This document shows, piece by piece, positions 53,507-62,848 of a stretch of DNA of 64,000 nucleotides. The translations under genes and the position numbers were made by a program. Every line of letters begins with the position of its first letter. Positions within the stretch are counted from its first letter, which is position 1. Where the stretch lies: NCBI RefSeq assembly GCF_003201875.1, contig NZ_QJKD01000018.1, forward strand, positions 1 to 64,000, given 5' to 3'. Under the pieces are notes generated by a model, which saw nothing but the letters and a program-made list of their open reading frames with translations, ran no database searches and was not told where the DNA came from. The DNA comes from Hungatella effluvii (GTDB lineage: Bacteria > Bacillota > Clostridia > Lachnospirales > Lachnospiraceae).

Positions 53507-54703
53507 TTACCGGTTTCTTCTCCTGTCCACCGTCCTGTTTAACTTCTCCGACATAACAAGCAGAATGACCGTCAGAATAAGTATGTAATACGGAAAAATG
53601 CTGATATTGATGCTGGAGGCCATAAATCCGAACAGGGGCGGCATAAATGTCGTTCCGATATAGGCGCTGGCCATCTGCACGCCTATAATGGACTGGGAAT
53701 TTTCCCTTCCGAAGTTATAGGGCGTTGAATGGATAATCGCAGGATATACAGGGGCGCAGCCGAAACCGACCACAACCAGACCGGCAAGAACCAGCATATT
53801 GGTTTTCACCGGAGCCGCCACAAGAATCAGTCCCGCCACGATCGTAGCGATACCGATACGGACCAGCCCGCGGTCTCCCAGCCAGTCGGCTACAAAACCG
53901 CCTAAAAAGCGGCCAAATGTAATACCGAAAAAGAACAGGGCGGAATATCCTGCTGCCAGATTCACATCGATTCCCCGATGCTGCACCATGTAGCTGCTCG
54001 CCCAGAGCGTCGTCGTCTGTTCCAAAGCGCAGTAAGAAAAGAACGCGGCCATCACCAGCAAAACGCCTTTGATTTTCATAGTCTGAAGGAGACCAAGAGC
54101 CTTCACAGGGCCATTCTCTGCGCTTTCCTCCTGTGTACGGCTTTTCTTGCCCCCATTCGCCTGTTTCCAGAGCGGCAGGCTGATGAAAAGTCCGGCTGTC
54201 AGAACAAACTGTATGATGGAAACCGTGCGGTACCCGCTGTGCCAACCATATCCTCCTGTCAGGCAATATCTCATGATATAGGGACTGGCTGAGGCGCCGA
54301 GACCCCAGAAACAGTGAAGCCAGCTCATGTGGCGGGACGTATAGTGCAGAGCGACGTAGTTATTAAGCGCCGCATCAACCGCTCCCGCGCCAAGGCCGTA
54401 AGGGACGGCCCAAAGGCACAACAGGACAAAGGAATCGGATACGGAAAATCCGAATAGCGCGACTGCCGTCATGAATACGCTGACAGCGGTCACCAGACCA
54501 GCCCCAAACTTCTTCGTGAGACGGTCGGAAAGAAGGCTGGAAACAACGGTGCCAGCCGCAATCACCATGGTAATCATACCCGCATAGGAAACCGGCACAT
54601 TCAGCTCCGTATGCATCACAGGCCAGGCAGAACCTACCAGTGAGTCCGGCAGTCCCAGACTGATAAAAGCCATATATATGATAACAAGCAAAAATGAATA
54701 CAT
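53507..54703 (-). CDS. MFS transporter, fucose-permease-like (FHS type)
   Basis: A 398-aa, twelve-segment transporter. The GLPDSLVGSAWP start, the first loop DRLTKKFGAG and especially GLGAGAVDAALNNYVALHY with HCFWGLGASASP match the fucose:H+ symporter group and its close relatives, which also include other sugar and unknown carriers. It is convergent with the AraC gene, with only 5 nt between the stops. By position it may bring fucose or a related monosaccharide into the cell (inference). Confidence 0.8.
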   Translation of the reverse strand: MYSFLLVIIYMAFISLGLPDSLVGSAWPVMHTELNVPVSYAGMITMVIAAGTVVSSLLSDRLTKKFGAGLVTAVSVFMTAVALFGFSVSDSFVLLCLWAVPYGLGAGAVDAALNNYVALHYTSRHMSWLHCFWGLGASASPYIMRYCLTGGYGWHSGYRTVSIIQFVLTAGLFISLPLWKQANGGKKSRTQEESAENGPVKALGLLQTMKIKGVLLVMAAFFSYCALEQTTTLWASSYMVQHRGIDVNLAAGYSALFFFGITFGRFLGGFVADWLGDRGLVRIGIATIVAGLILVAAPVKTNMLVLAGLVVVGFGCAPVYPAIIHSTPYNFGRENSQSIIGVQMASAYIGTTFMPPLFGFMASSINISIFPYYILILTVILLVMSEKLNRTVDRRRNR

Positions 54704-54773
54704 AATCTTCTCTATGTCCTTTCTTTTACCGGCGCGTGACAGCGGAAACCAACGGCAATATTTTCGCCGCGCC

Positions 54774-57700
54774 CTATTTCTTCAATTCCATGCATTTTCC
54801 CAGCATCTCCAGCATCTGATCCACCTGGATCGGCTTTGAGAGATGGCCATCCATGCCGCTGGCCAGCGATTTTCTCGTATCCTCGTCGAATGCGTTGGCC
54901 GTCAGGGCGATGATGGGAATTCTGCGGGCATCCTGGCGGCCCGAGGTTCGGATACGTCTGGCTGACTCCAGTCCATCCATGACCGGCATGCGGATATCCA
55001 TCAGAATCACGTCAAACCAGCCGGGCTCTTCCCCGCAGTAGAGATCCAACGCTTCCTGGCCATCGGCCGCACAGGCCACGGTGAAGCCGTTCATCTCCAG
55101 AATCGTCTGCGCAATCTCCCGGTTCAGTTCATTATCCTCGGCCAGAAGAACACGACTGCCCTGGAAATCAGGAATGTCCACGTTCTGTTCCTGCACAGGG
55201 ATCTCCTCCGCATCTTCACAGGCATATTCCAGGCTCAGTGTAAAGAAGAACTCCGATCCCAGTCCCGGTTCGCTGTGCACTTCCAGGGTACCGCCCATCA
55301 TCTGCACCAGGCGGCTGGATATGGACAGTCCCAGTCCCGTTCCTCCGTGGCGGGAGGCGGTAAGCGCGTCCGCCTGCTCGAAGGCATTGAAGATTCTTCT
55401 CATGGCAGCCGGTTCGATGCCGATTCCCGTATCCGTTACAGAAAAACGAATCAACGCTCTGGGCTCTTCCTCCAGCACTTTAACCCGGACCTCAACGCTG
55501 CCAAGCTCTGTAAATTTGATGGCATTTCCAATAATATTGACCAGAATCTGGTTAAGCCGCAGGCTGTCTGCCCGGAGCGGCCGTTTTTTCCTGTAGTCAT
55601 TTTCAAAGGTCAGCTCCAGATGCTTCTCCTCGGCCTGGGCGCGGAATAAGGATTCCAGATTGGAGAGCTGCTGTTCCAAATCTATGGATTCATAGCTTAG
55701 CTCCATCTTACCGCTCTCGATCCGCGACATGTCGAGAATATCATTAATCAGCCCCAGCAGATAGGTGTTGGCCGACTCGATCTTCTCTAAACAGTCCAGT
55801 GCTTTCTCACGGTCATCCAGCACACTCTTGGCGATAATCGTCATACCACTGATGGCATTCATCGGAGTGCGGATTTCGTGGGACATACGGGACAGGAAAT
55901 CTGTTTTTGCCTGGCTCACCGCGTCGGCTTTGGATTTCATGATAAAAGAGGGAATAATTTTCACCAGTTCTTTTAAAAGCTTCCTCTGTTCCCGGGTCCA
56001 CTGATAGTTTTCCTGATCGACCTCAAAGCTCATGGACCCCACATACTCCCCATAGTTCCAGATCGCGGCGTGAAGGCAGGAAGCGATATGGGAGATTCCG
56101 TCTCTCACATTGTGATCGGCCAGGCCATCCTCGTCATACATGTTGGCGCAGATATCAAAATCCTCCTCCGAGGCATAAAAATCCTGCCCCAGCTGCAGAT
56201 CCGAGTGGTGGCGCGCCCACTGGTAGGAAAAATGGTAGGACAAAAAGGCTTTATCGGCCTCAATAATCGATACCCGGTCGAAATGGTAGTTCTTTCCGAT
56301 ACGGGAAAGCAGCAGAAACACGGCGTCGTTGATATTCTTCGACCGCCCCAGCAGTTCCAGCGCGAAGGAAACGAGATCCTTCTCCGGATGCAGAATCTCC
56401 CGGTCAACCGTGTTTACCTGGAACTCATCCGGGTACAGCTGTGTAAGCAGCACGCCCACCTCCCTGGAGGTGTCCAGATAACAGGCGGCGTTCCCCCTGC
56501 CATGATCCTTGACGTATTTCAATGTGCTCTCGGCACAGCAGTACAGCGTGTTATATTCGTCCGTCACTTCGGTGCTGCACATACCAATACTGGCCGCAAT
56601 CCGAATATCCTTTTCCGTGTTAAGGATGATATTCCGTATCATGGCAGCTATGCGCGGACCGATGATCCCGGCTTCCTGTTTGTTGCAGTCTTTCAGAAAA
56701 AGCATAAACTCATCTCCGCCCAGTCGGACCTTAATGCTCTCCTTTTCCGTCACCTGCCGCAGAACATCCGCCACCTCCTGCAGAACCGCATCCGCGAAGA
56801 TATTGCCCTCCTTCTGATTAATATCCTCAAAATCATCCATATCCAGAAGCATCATGACGCCATGTTCCCCCGGCGCTCTTCCTGAGGCCAGGTATTCCTG
56901 AATCAGACGTATCCCGCTCTCCTTATTGTAAAGTCCGGTCAGGCTGTCGCGGGATCTGGCTTCTTTCAGCGCCGTCTCCATCTCCTTCTCACGGGTAATG
57001 TCCTCCACAATCCCAATGACAAACTGCGGATTTCCTTCTTCATCGCTGAGTATCACGGACATGGTCTGGCGGCTCCAGTAACGGCTGTCCTTCCCGCGGA
57101 ATTCGCAGGTAGCCGTCCGTTCTCCGCGGTGAATCTGATCGTACATCGCATAGAAGGCTGGATAATACGCTTCATCCACCTGTTCCTCTGCAAAACTGTA
57201 TGGCATATTTTCATACCGGCTCCGGCAGTGGTAGGCCTTGTAAGTCCTCTCCGGAACCTGACACTCACAGGTCTGCGGATAGTAATAAAATTCACAGGTC
57301 GTAGTATGCTCAAGAGCCAGATGTATGATCTCATTGCTCGCCTCTACCTGCCTGGTCAGACGCTGTTCATTCAGCTCCGCCCTCTTTCTAGCGTTGATAT
57401 CGATATATACACTCTGGATAATCTTCTCTCCGTCGCTGTCCAGAAGTACTTCAGCACTGCCGATAATCCAGCATGGGCTTCCATCCTTCTGGAGCAGCCG
57501 ATACTCAAAATCAGACTTATCACCGGTCTCCTGCAGCGTATCGATCTCTTTTAATACGGTTTCCCTGTCTTCCTCCATAATCAGCATTGGCAGATCCCAG
57601 TCTTTTTTTTGCCAGAATTCTTCCGGTTCGTAGCCGAATATGCGGATAGCCTCCCGGTTTGCATTTTTAAATTCGACGCCCATATCGGTCAAGCGGTACT

Positions 57701-58619
57701 GCACAATACCGCAAAGCATGGACTGAAAAAGATGGTCATACTGGTTCGCCTGACGCTCCCTCTCTTCTGCCTGGCATTTCAAGCTCTCTCTCGCCGCCAC
57801 TTCTTCTGAAATATCTCTGACTACACTGATACAGACCGCCCGGCCGTCTACAGATTCTCCCTTTTTTCCTACAACGCTGACCCAGATATTGCTGCCGTCC
57901 TTCTTTACAATCCGGTAGTTCGCCTTGTAATCGCTGCTCTTCTCAAACGCCTCTTCCATGATGCGCACCGTCTCTTCCCGGTCTTTTGGATGGATGCAGT
58001 TTAGGATCCGGCCAGCCGTTGCCTGCACAAATTCATCATAGGAATAGCCCAGATACGACAGCATAAAATCATTGATATAGTAAAGGGGCAATCCAGGCTC
58101 TAAATAGCCGCCCATAATTCCGCCCGGTATGCTCTTCCCCATGATATCCAGCGCCTTCGTTCCAAGCTGCCGTTCCAATTCATACCGGTCCAGCGTGGAT
58201 TCCGGAAAATACTCGCCTTCTTCCTGCTGCCTTTCGGGTGTCGATGCGTGAATCGATGCGATTCTGCATACCCCGTCCTCTCCCTTGACACAGGCAGCGC
58301 TCACCCGGAACCAAATCCCGGGTTCTTCACTCCCCGGCGGATATACATCAGCCGTGAGAAGTACGACGGCACACCGGTCGGAAACAACCGTCTCGTCGAA
58401 GCTGTCATACTCTATTTTCAGCGGTTCCGGCGCCTGGGAAAATTCCGTAAGCAGCGCCTGTTCCGTCTGTTCCCGTCCCTTTGACAGTTCAGACTTTCCA
58501 GTTCCCACCCAATGCACGGTATCTGTCACAAAAACCAACGTGTCCTTCACATTCCGCCGGATCAGATACGCATCAAAAAAAGAACGGACCGTTCTGCCAG
58601 CCTCGCCCGGTTGTATCAT
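54774..58619 (-). CDS. Hybrid histidine kinase with internal GGDEF domain and NTF2-like N-terminus
   Basis: A soluble 1281-aa protein. The order is: NTF2/SnoaL-like domain (about 1-130), three PAS/PAC segments (about 145-550), a GGDEF domain (about 560-720) with intact LDMDDFEDINQKEGN and RLGGDEFML, a GAF-like region (about 735-905), HisKA with His in SHEIRTPMNAISGM (about 925), HATPase (NAIKFTE, DTGIGIEP, GTGLGLSI) and a receiver (LLAEDNELNRE, acceptor in VILMDIRMP). A complete cyclase signature inside a complete hybrid kinase is unusual. The N-terminal layout is shared with the 6010 kinase. It lies 70 nt upstream of nothing else in its strand except the MFS gene. Confidence 0.87.
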   Translation of the reverse strand: MIQPGEAGRTVRSFFDAYLIRRNVKDTLVFVTDTVHWVGTGKSELSKGREQTEQALLTEFSQAPEPLKIEYDSFDETVVSDRCAVVLLTADVYPPGSEEPGIWFRVSAACVKGEDGVCRIASIHASTPERQQEEGEYFPESTLDRYELERQLGTKALDIMGKSIPGGIMGGYLEPGLPLYYINDFMLSYLGYSYDEFVQATAGRILNCIHPKDREETVRIMEEAFEKSSDYKANYRIVKKDGSNIWVSVVGKKGESVDGRAVCISVVRDISEEVAARESLKCQAEERERQANQYDHLFQSMLCGIVQYRLTDMGVEFKNANREAIRIFGYEPEEFWQKKDWDLPMLIMEEDRETVLKEIDTLQETGDKSDFEYRLLQKDGSPCWIIGSAEVLLDSDGEKIIQSVYIDINARKRAELNEQRLTRQVEASNEIIHLALEHTTTCEFYYYPQTCECQVPERTYKAYHCRSRYENMPYSFAEEQVDEAYYPAFYAMYDQIHRGERTATCEFRGKDSRYWSRQTMSVILSDEEGNPQFVIGIVEDITREKEMETALKEARSRDSLTGLYNKESGIRLIQEYLASGRAPGEHGVMMLLDMDDFEDINQKEGNIFADAVLQEVADVLRQVTEKESIKVRLGGDEFMLFLKDCNKQEAGIIGPRIAAMIRNIILNTEKDIRIAASIGMCSTEVTDEYNTLYCCAESTLKYVKDHGRGNAACYLDTSREVGVLLTQLYPDEFQVNTVDREILHPEKDLVSFALELLGRSKNINDAVFLLLSRIGKNYHFDRVSIIEADKAFLSYHFSYQWARHHSDLQLGQDFYASEEDFDICANMYDEDGLADHNVRDGISHIASCLHAAIWNYGEYVGSMSFEVDQENYQWTREQRKLLKELVKIIPSFIMKSKADAVSQAKTDFLSRMSHEIRTPMNAISGMTIIAKSVLDDREKALDCLEKIESANTYLLGLINDILDMSRIESGKMELSYESIDLEQQLSNLESLFRAQAEEKHLELTFENDYRKKRPLRADSLRLNQILVNIIGNAIKFTELGSVEVRVKVLEEEPRALIRFSVTDTGIGIEPAAMRRIFNAFEQADALTASRHGGTGLGLSISSRLVQMMGGTLEVHSEPGLGSEFFFTLSLEYACEDAEEIPVQEQNVDIPDFQGSRVLLAEDNELNREIAQTILEMNGFTVACAADGQEALDLYCGEEPGWFDVILMDIRMPVMDGLESARRIRTSGRQDARRIPIIALTANAFDEDTRKSLASGMDGHLSKPIQVDQMLEMLGKCMELKK

Positions 58620-58652
58620 AATTCCACCTCTTTCTATACTTTATCTATATAA

Positions 58653-58666
58653 ATACAAGATTGTAT
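58653..58666. promoter_or_regulatory. Short palindrome upstream of the 54774 kinase
   Basis: ATACAA-GA-TTGTAT, perfect arms, about 35 bp before the start codon. A possible operator; no clear promoter boxes are seen around it. Confidence 0.35.
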
Positions 58667-58746
58667 CACATTTTGCCTGTTCGTTCTGATTATTCTTAAA
58701 TTATAAAGCAGATCAGGGAAAAACTCAATCGAATAAGTCAGATAGA

Positions 58747-59664
58747 TTACAACCGCCGCGCAATCTCCCTCATATGCCTTCCATCTGTCCCACAGCAACC
58801 GCCATATATCTTCAGGCTGCAAATTTCTTTAAGCGCCATCATAGCTTCCGCCAGAGCCTCCGGCTCGGAGGTCAACAGCTCTTTTGCATCATCCAGTTCC
58901 TCATACGACAACTGCGCCGTATTCGCCTGAATCCCCAGGAAGCGGCGTTTCAGCAGAGCTTTGTCATGGAAAGACTGTGACAGCGCTTCATATGCAATCC
59001 GCGGATGAACGCAGTTTGTCATATAACAGATGGGCGGAACTGAAACCCGGTTATCGATTTGGGATATTGCATCGCAGATGGGTGTTCCGTCGATCAGCGT
59101 TCCGTTATTTCGGATCGTAAAGCTGATGATATATGGAATTCCCGTCTCAGCCATAGCCGCCGCCAGCCCTGCTGCCTCGGGAAACGTCGGAATCAGGGCC
59201 GCGTACAGGAAATCAACGCCAGCCTCACCAAACTGATCCAGTTCCCATTTGTGAAACTCCCTGGACTCCTTCTCTGTCAGGGCGCCTCTGCCTGTATAGG
59301 CGTCTCCTCTGCTGCCCACCATGCCGCCTGCGTACATCTCTCCCCTGTTTTTTCCCTTTATTCTTTGAAGAAAACTGACATTGTCCCCGATAACTCCCAC
59401 GTCCGTTCCGCTGTCACCGGCACGTTCCCGGTTGACTCTGCGTGTGGGCGTCACAGCCAGAAACGGCAGCCCATAGGTATCGGCAATGGCGGCATATTCC
59501 ATCCAGAGTTCTTTCAGCGCGCTTCTTCCTTTCATGCTGTGGACGTGTTTCGCCAGAGCGAGGCTTTTATCCGGCATCAGACCGTACTCCCGCTTCAGCC
59601 GTTCGCCAAGCGCGCCTTCCATCAGAAATGCCTCATGATTATAAAAAGAAGTTTTAAAGTCCAT
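58747..59664 (-). CDS. Homocysteine S-methyltransferase family protein
   Basis: A 305-aa TIM-barrel protein of the homocysteine methyltransferase family (MmuM/BHMT/MetH N-terminal type). The zinc ligands are visible: Cys in MTNCVHP (about residue 218) and the pair in GGCCGTDGRHM near the C-terminus. No cobalamin domain follows. The methyl donor may be S-methylmethionine or another methyl compound. It is a single gene behind AGGGAGG. The N-terminal motif differs from the usual DGGMGT (here MEGALGE), so substrate use may differ. Confidence 0.85.
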   Translation of the reverse strand: MDFKTSFYNHEAFLMEGALGERLKREYGLMPDKSLALAKHVHSMKGRSALKELWMEYAAIADTYGLPFLAVTPTRRVNRERAGDSGTDVGVIGDNVSFLQRIKGKNRGEMYAGGMVGSRGDAYTGRGALTEKESREFHKWELDQFGEAGVDFLYAALIPTFPEAAGLAAAMAETGIPYIISFTIRNNGTLIDGTPICDAISQIDNRVSVPPICYMTNCVHPRIAYEALSQSFHDKALLKRRFLGIQANTAQLSYEELDDAKELLTSEPEALAEAMMALKEICSLKIYGGCCGTDGRHMREIARRL

Positions 59665-59778
59665 ATCATTTCCTCCCTTTCCTGTCTCTCAACATGATTA
59701 TACACGGAAAATGCCCATTCGGACAGCCTGTAACCTCACACAGCTTCCCCGCATAATTTATACAGAGGAGGAGACACC

Positions 59779-60402
59779 ATGAAAAAACTACTTTTTTGCA
59801 GAAAATGCCTCTGTGCGGCACTCAACAGGATTCCTCTGGTCGATAAATGCCTTCTTGTATTTTTCCTTGTACTGCTGACCCAGTCCGCATACAGCCTGTT
59901 TTCACACAACGGAGCCGGTTCGGAAATTGAGCATATCGATGTGATCGTGCGGACATCCTCCGCCGCCATATTCGGCTATATCTTAAGCGCCAACTTTATC
60001 CTGCAGGCCGAGGGAAAATCCAGGCAGACCAAGATCCGGCCAGAACCCCCGGATAATGGAGACGAACACTTTTCTTCACAGAGCGTCCCCTCCTACGATT
60101 CCGCAGAGGATGCAGGCCCCGGTTTTGAACCGGAAAGAGGACCGGTCGAAACCGAAGATGCCGAAAATGACGATTCAAAATCCCTCCCGGCAAAGTTTCT
60201 GACCGGCAGGCTGCAAATCCTGATTGCCACATTCATCGGATTATTCTGCCTGATTACCCTGATCCTTCTGCGCAATGTCAACGCCCTTAACTCCGACCTG
60301 CTGTCTTCCTCATCGGTGGCAGCCACAACAGCGCAGTTCCGGGATTTCGTATCGGGTTGTGTAGGATTTTTAATCGGATGCCCCGCAGAGAAACAGAATT
60401 AA
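59779..60402 (+). CDS. Hypothetical two-segment membrane protein
   Basis: A 207-aa protein with one hydrophobic segment at about 23-45, a second more amphipathic one (about 58-78, AAIFGYILSANFIL), an acidic Pro/Glu/Asp-rich middle (about 85-140), and a final membrane segment (about 148-170). The ribosome site GGAGGAGACACC precedes the ATG. I do not know its function. It stands alone in the plus direction. Confidence 0.65.
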   Translation: MKKLLFCRKCLCAALNRIPLVDKCLLVFFLVLLTQSAYSLFSHNGAGSEIEHIDVIVRTSSAAIFGYILSANFILQAEGKSRQTKIRPEPPDNGDEHFSSQSVPSYDSAEDAGPGFEPERGPVETEDAENDDSKSLPAKFLTGRLQILIATFIGLFCLITLILLRNVNALNSDLLSSSSVAATTAQFRDFVSGCVGFLIGCPAEKQN

Positions 60403-60417
60403 CCAGAGTTCATAAGA

Positions 60418-60459
60418 AAAGACGGCTGGCAGACCCATGAAAGTCTGCCAGCCGTACAT
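60418..60459. terminator. Bidirectional intrinsic terminator
   Basis: The stem ACGGCTGGCAGAC / GTCTGCCAGCCGT (60422-60434, 60443-60455) with an 8-nt loop is followed on the minus strand by CTTTTCTT. It ends the GNAT operon and probably the plus-strand gene too. Confidence 0.75.
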
Positions 60460-60499
60460 TTCTTGCCGGCACTCTGCCTGCGGCTGCCGGTCCTATCCA

Positions 60500-61090
60500 T
60501 TATCTCAATTTCTTTTTCATAATGTACATCGCCTTTATACCAGCCAGGCGCATTAAAATACTCTTCTTCAGGGTCTCTGTTCTGTACCCCATCTTCTCAT
60601 AGAGTGAGACAGCCGGCAGATTATCCTTCAGCACATCGAGATACAGCTCATCAAAATCCAAACCGGATTCGGCAAACGTCAAAAGCTGTCCTCCCACTCC
60701 TTTCCTCCTGTATTCCGGTGAGGTCGCTATAAAATCAACGTATCCGCTTCGGTCCCCCTTCACAGCGGGTATGCTAAGCATTTTGCCCAGCTGCCACGCA
60801 AGTATCTTCCCTTTTACCGGACCGAATACAGAGACACACGTCTCCTCATTCATCACAATGGCCCTTCTCCTGGAATCCGAGACTGCGATCAGGCCGGCTA
60901 CCCGGTCATCCTTTAAGAGCACGTAAATCAGATCCAGCTGCATACAGGGTGTAAAAAGTCTCCGCAGAAGCTCCTGTTCCTTCGTTATTCCCTTAAACAT
61001 GGAGTAAAAACTGTCCACTAACAGCGCGGCTGTCTGCTGAACATGACCCGCCTCCAGCTGGTTTAAGCACCTTATCTCTGTATTTTCCAT
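60500..61090 (-). CDS. GNAT family acetyltransferase
   Basis: A 196-aa protein with the acetyl-CoA site at about 130-150 (FIATSPEYRRKGVGGQLL, the R/Q-x-x-G-x-G/A loop) and a typical C-terminal LYEKMGYR. It is translated right behind the TetR gene (1-nt gap), so the pair forms an operon. The acceptor is unknown. Confidence 0.85.
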   Translation of the reverse strand: MENTEIRCLNQLEAGHVQQTAALLVDSFYSMFKGITKEQELLRRLFTPCMQLDLIYVLLKDDRVAGLIAVSDSRRRAIVMNEETCVSVFGPVKGKILAWQLGKMLSIPAVKGDRSGYVDFIATSPEYRRKGVGGQLLTFAESGLDFDELYLDVLKDNLPAVSLYEKMGYRTETLKKSILMRLAGIKAMYIMKKKLR

Positions 61091-61091
61091 A

Positions 61092-61682
61092 CTACGCGGT
61101 CCCCTCCGTCCCTTTTAATATGCTGACGATCCATTCCGCCTGCGGAAACGGGGTCTGCGGAAATACAGCAAGCTGTTCTGCGATTCCCTGGATGCTGCAC
61201 CAGAACGTGCAGGCCAGCGCCTCAGGATTCCCTCTGCGGATCTCTCCCGCCTCCTGCCCCTTCCGGATCAGCTCCACGGTTTTGGCATAACGGGTCTCCT
61301 GGGACGCCATAATCTGCGTAATCCGTTCCGGTGTCGTGCTGCTTCTCAGCGCCTGTGCGATCAATATAAAGAATTTCGCGCCCTGCGGATTCACGCGAAT
61401 CATATCCAGGATCTGATTTGTCACATTTGTAAAAAAGTTCAGCGGCGAACGCTCATCGATCTCCATCCACGCCTGGGAGGATTCTGTCCCGATGCGGATA
61501 AGCTCCTCGTACAGGCTCTCTTTCGTCGCAAAATAATGAAACAAAAGGCCGTCGCTCATATTTACCGCCTTCGCGATATCGCTGGTCTTCGTCGCCGCAT
61601 ACCCCTTTTTTACAAAGAGATCCAGGCCTGCAAGTAAAATTTCTTCGCGCCTTTTCTCTTTTTGCTGGTCACGTGTATTCAT
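61092..61682 (-). CDS. TetR/AcrR family transcriptional regulator
   Basis: A 196-aa regulator. The HTH spans about 10-55 (ILLAGLDLFVKKGYAATKTS, MSDGLLFHYFATKESLYEEL). The start at 61682 follows AGGAGGATCCCGTTT; the ATG at 61703 precedes that ribosome site. Its promoter carries a TetR-type palindrome and repeated boxes (61704-61753), so autorepression is likely. Its relation to the MFS gene upstream on the same strand is unclear. Confidence 0.9.
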   Translation of the reverse strand: MNTRDQQKEKRREEILLAGLDLFVKKGYAATKTSDIAKAVNMSDGLLFHYFATKESLYEELIRIGTESSQAWMEIDERSPLNFFTNVTNQILDMIRVNPQGAKFFILIAQALRSSTTPERITQIMASQETRYAKTVELIRKGQEAGEIRRGNPEALACTFWCSIQGIAEQLAVFPQTPFPQAEWIVSILKGTEGTA

Positions 61683-61703
61683 AAACGGGATCCTCCTGTT
61701 CAC

Positions 61704-61783
61704 TCATTAAGTTTCCAATCATTAAGTTTCTATTCATTGAGTGTTCACTTAATCAGTTTAATAGAAATCATACCGAATGTCAA
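61704..61783 (-). promoter_or_regulatory. Promoter and operators of the TetR-GNAT operon
   Basis: Minus strand TTGACA (61778-61783), 17 bp, TAAACT (61755-61760). Next to the -10 lies the inverted repeat ATTGAGTG-TT-CACTTAAT (61736-61753). On the plus strand TCATTAAGTTTC occurs at 61704-61715 and 61719-61730 with a third degenerate copy at 61734-61746, a 15-bp period. Both patterns fit binding of the TetR protein near the transcription start. Confidence 0.7.
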
Positions 61784-61823
61784 GGAAAATCACCGTTTTT
61801 GCATTCATGGCTTTCACATACAG

Positions 61824-62714
61824 TTAAATCGTCTCTGTTTTTTCACTTACAGAGTATTCCATCTGGTAAAATGCCAGGCTGAACACCAATATGACGCACA
61901 GGACGGCAAACATCACGGAGGCAGTCGCCTCTTTCAGCAAATATCCGCACAGGACCGGTGATATGGACAGTCCCAGAACGATCATATTCTGTGCGCCTAG
62001 GTATACACCTCTCTGCTCTTTTGGAGTAATCTTTATAATAAATAAGTACTCCGCCGGTACAATGGCCACTTCGCCAAAGGATAGCAACACGATCGCCGCA
62101 GTAAGCCACAGCAGGTCCGACCGAAAGATTAAAATTATCAGGCCTGCCATCATGGACCCGACAGCGAACCTCACCCATCTCATGATTGTTTTCTTCCTGA
62201 TAACTGCGCTCACAAAGTACTGCAGCCCCATCACAATTGCAGCATTCAGCGCCGAAATATAGGCCACTCTTTGATACGCCTCATCATAGGGCAATACGGA
62301 AGAAAAGAACAATGACATAAATGTAACCAGTGCAAACCAGGCATTGGTAACAATCGCCAGAGATGAGGACGCAATATTAGTCACCATCAATACGCCAAGA
62401 ATAAGGAATCCATTTGACATTCCCGGAAAGATTAAGTAACTGACTGCCATCACAGAAAGTGACAACGCAAAAATCTTTTTCTTATCACGGCGGTCTATGA
62501 GAAATCCGCAAAAAATGCTCATAATCGTCCCCGATAAACTGCCCAGTCCGATCAGATATCCACTGTTCTCTACGCTGATTCCGAGACGTTTTCCCAGATA
62601 CATGGGCAAATAGGGCGTCAGCGCCCAGTAAACCACTGCTTTAAAAAATGCACACAAAATAATTACACAGACTGCCTTTGGAAATTTCTGCAGTATTCTT
62701 CCAGTTACTTTCAT
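61824..62714 (-). CDS. MFS transporter with apparent internal deletion
   Basis: A 296-aa membrane protein, about 100 residues shorter than a usual 12-segment MFS drug exporter. The N-terminal four segments are normal (YLPMYLGKRLGIS, GFLIDRRDKKKIFALSLSV), but NAWFALVT at the end of segment 4 is followed at once by FMSLFFSSVLPY, which resembles segment 7; segments 8-12 then follow (YLGAQNMIVLGLSISPVLCG). Segments 5-6 seem to be missing in frame. The start at 62714 follows GAGGGAAA. It is preceded by a leader peptide and terminator. It could be a degraded or altered exporter. Confidence 0.75.
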   Translation of the reverse strand: MKVTGRILQKFPKAVCVIILCAFFKAVVYWALTPYLPMYLGKRLGISVENSGYLIGLGSLSGTIMSIFCGFLIDRRDKKKIFALSLSVMAVSYLIFPGMSNGFLILGVLMVTNIASSSLAIVTNAWFALVTFMSLFFSSVLPYDEAYQRVAYISALNAAIVMGLQYFVSAVIRKKTIMRWVRFAVGSMMAGLIILIFRSDLLWLTAAIVLLSFGEVAIVPAEYLFIIKITPKEQRGVYLGAQNMIVLGLSISPVLCGYLLKEATASVMFAVLCVILVFSLAFYQMEYSVSEKTETI

Positions 62715-62792
62715 TTTCCCTCTTTCCTGCAGCCTTTCCGTGTATTCTGAATAACAGTGAAACCCATCATTCAGCGCCATGTTTTTAGCATT

Positions 62793-62823
62793 AAAAAAAG
62801 TGCTTTTAACAAATCAAAAGCAC
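62793..62823 (-). terminator. Attenuator-like terminator ahead of the MFS gene
   Basis: On the minus strand GTGCTTTT-8 nt-AAAAGCAC (62800-62823) is followed by TTTTTTT. It lies after a 21-codon leader frame and before the MFS start, the layout of a translation-controlled attenuator. Confidence 0.7.
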
Positions 62824-62848
62824 CCACTGATCGACTATAAGAGAAAGG

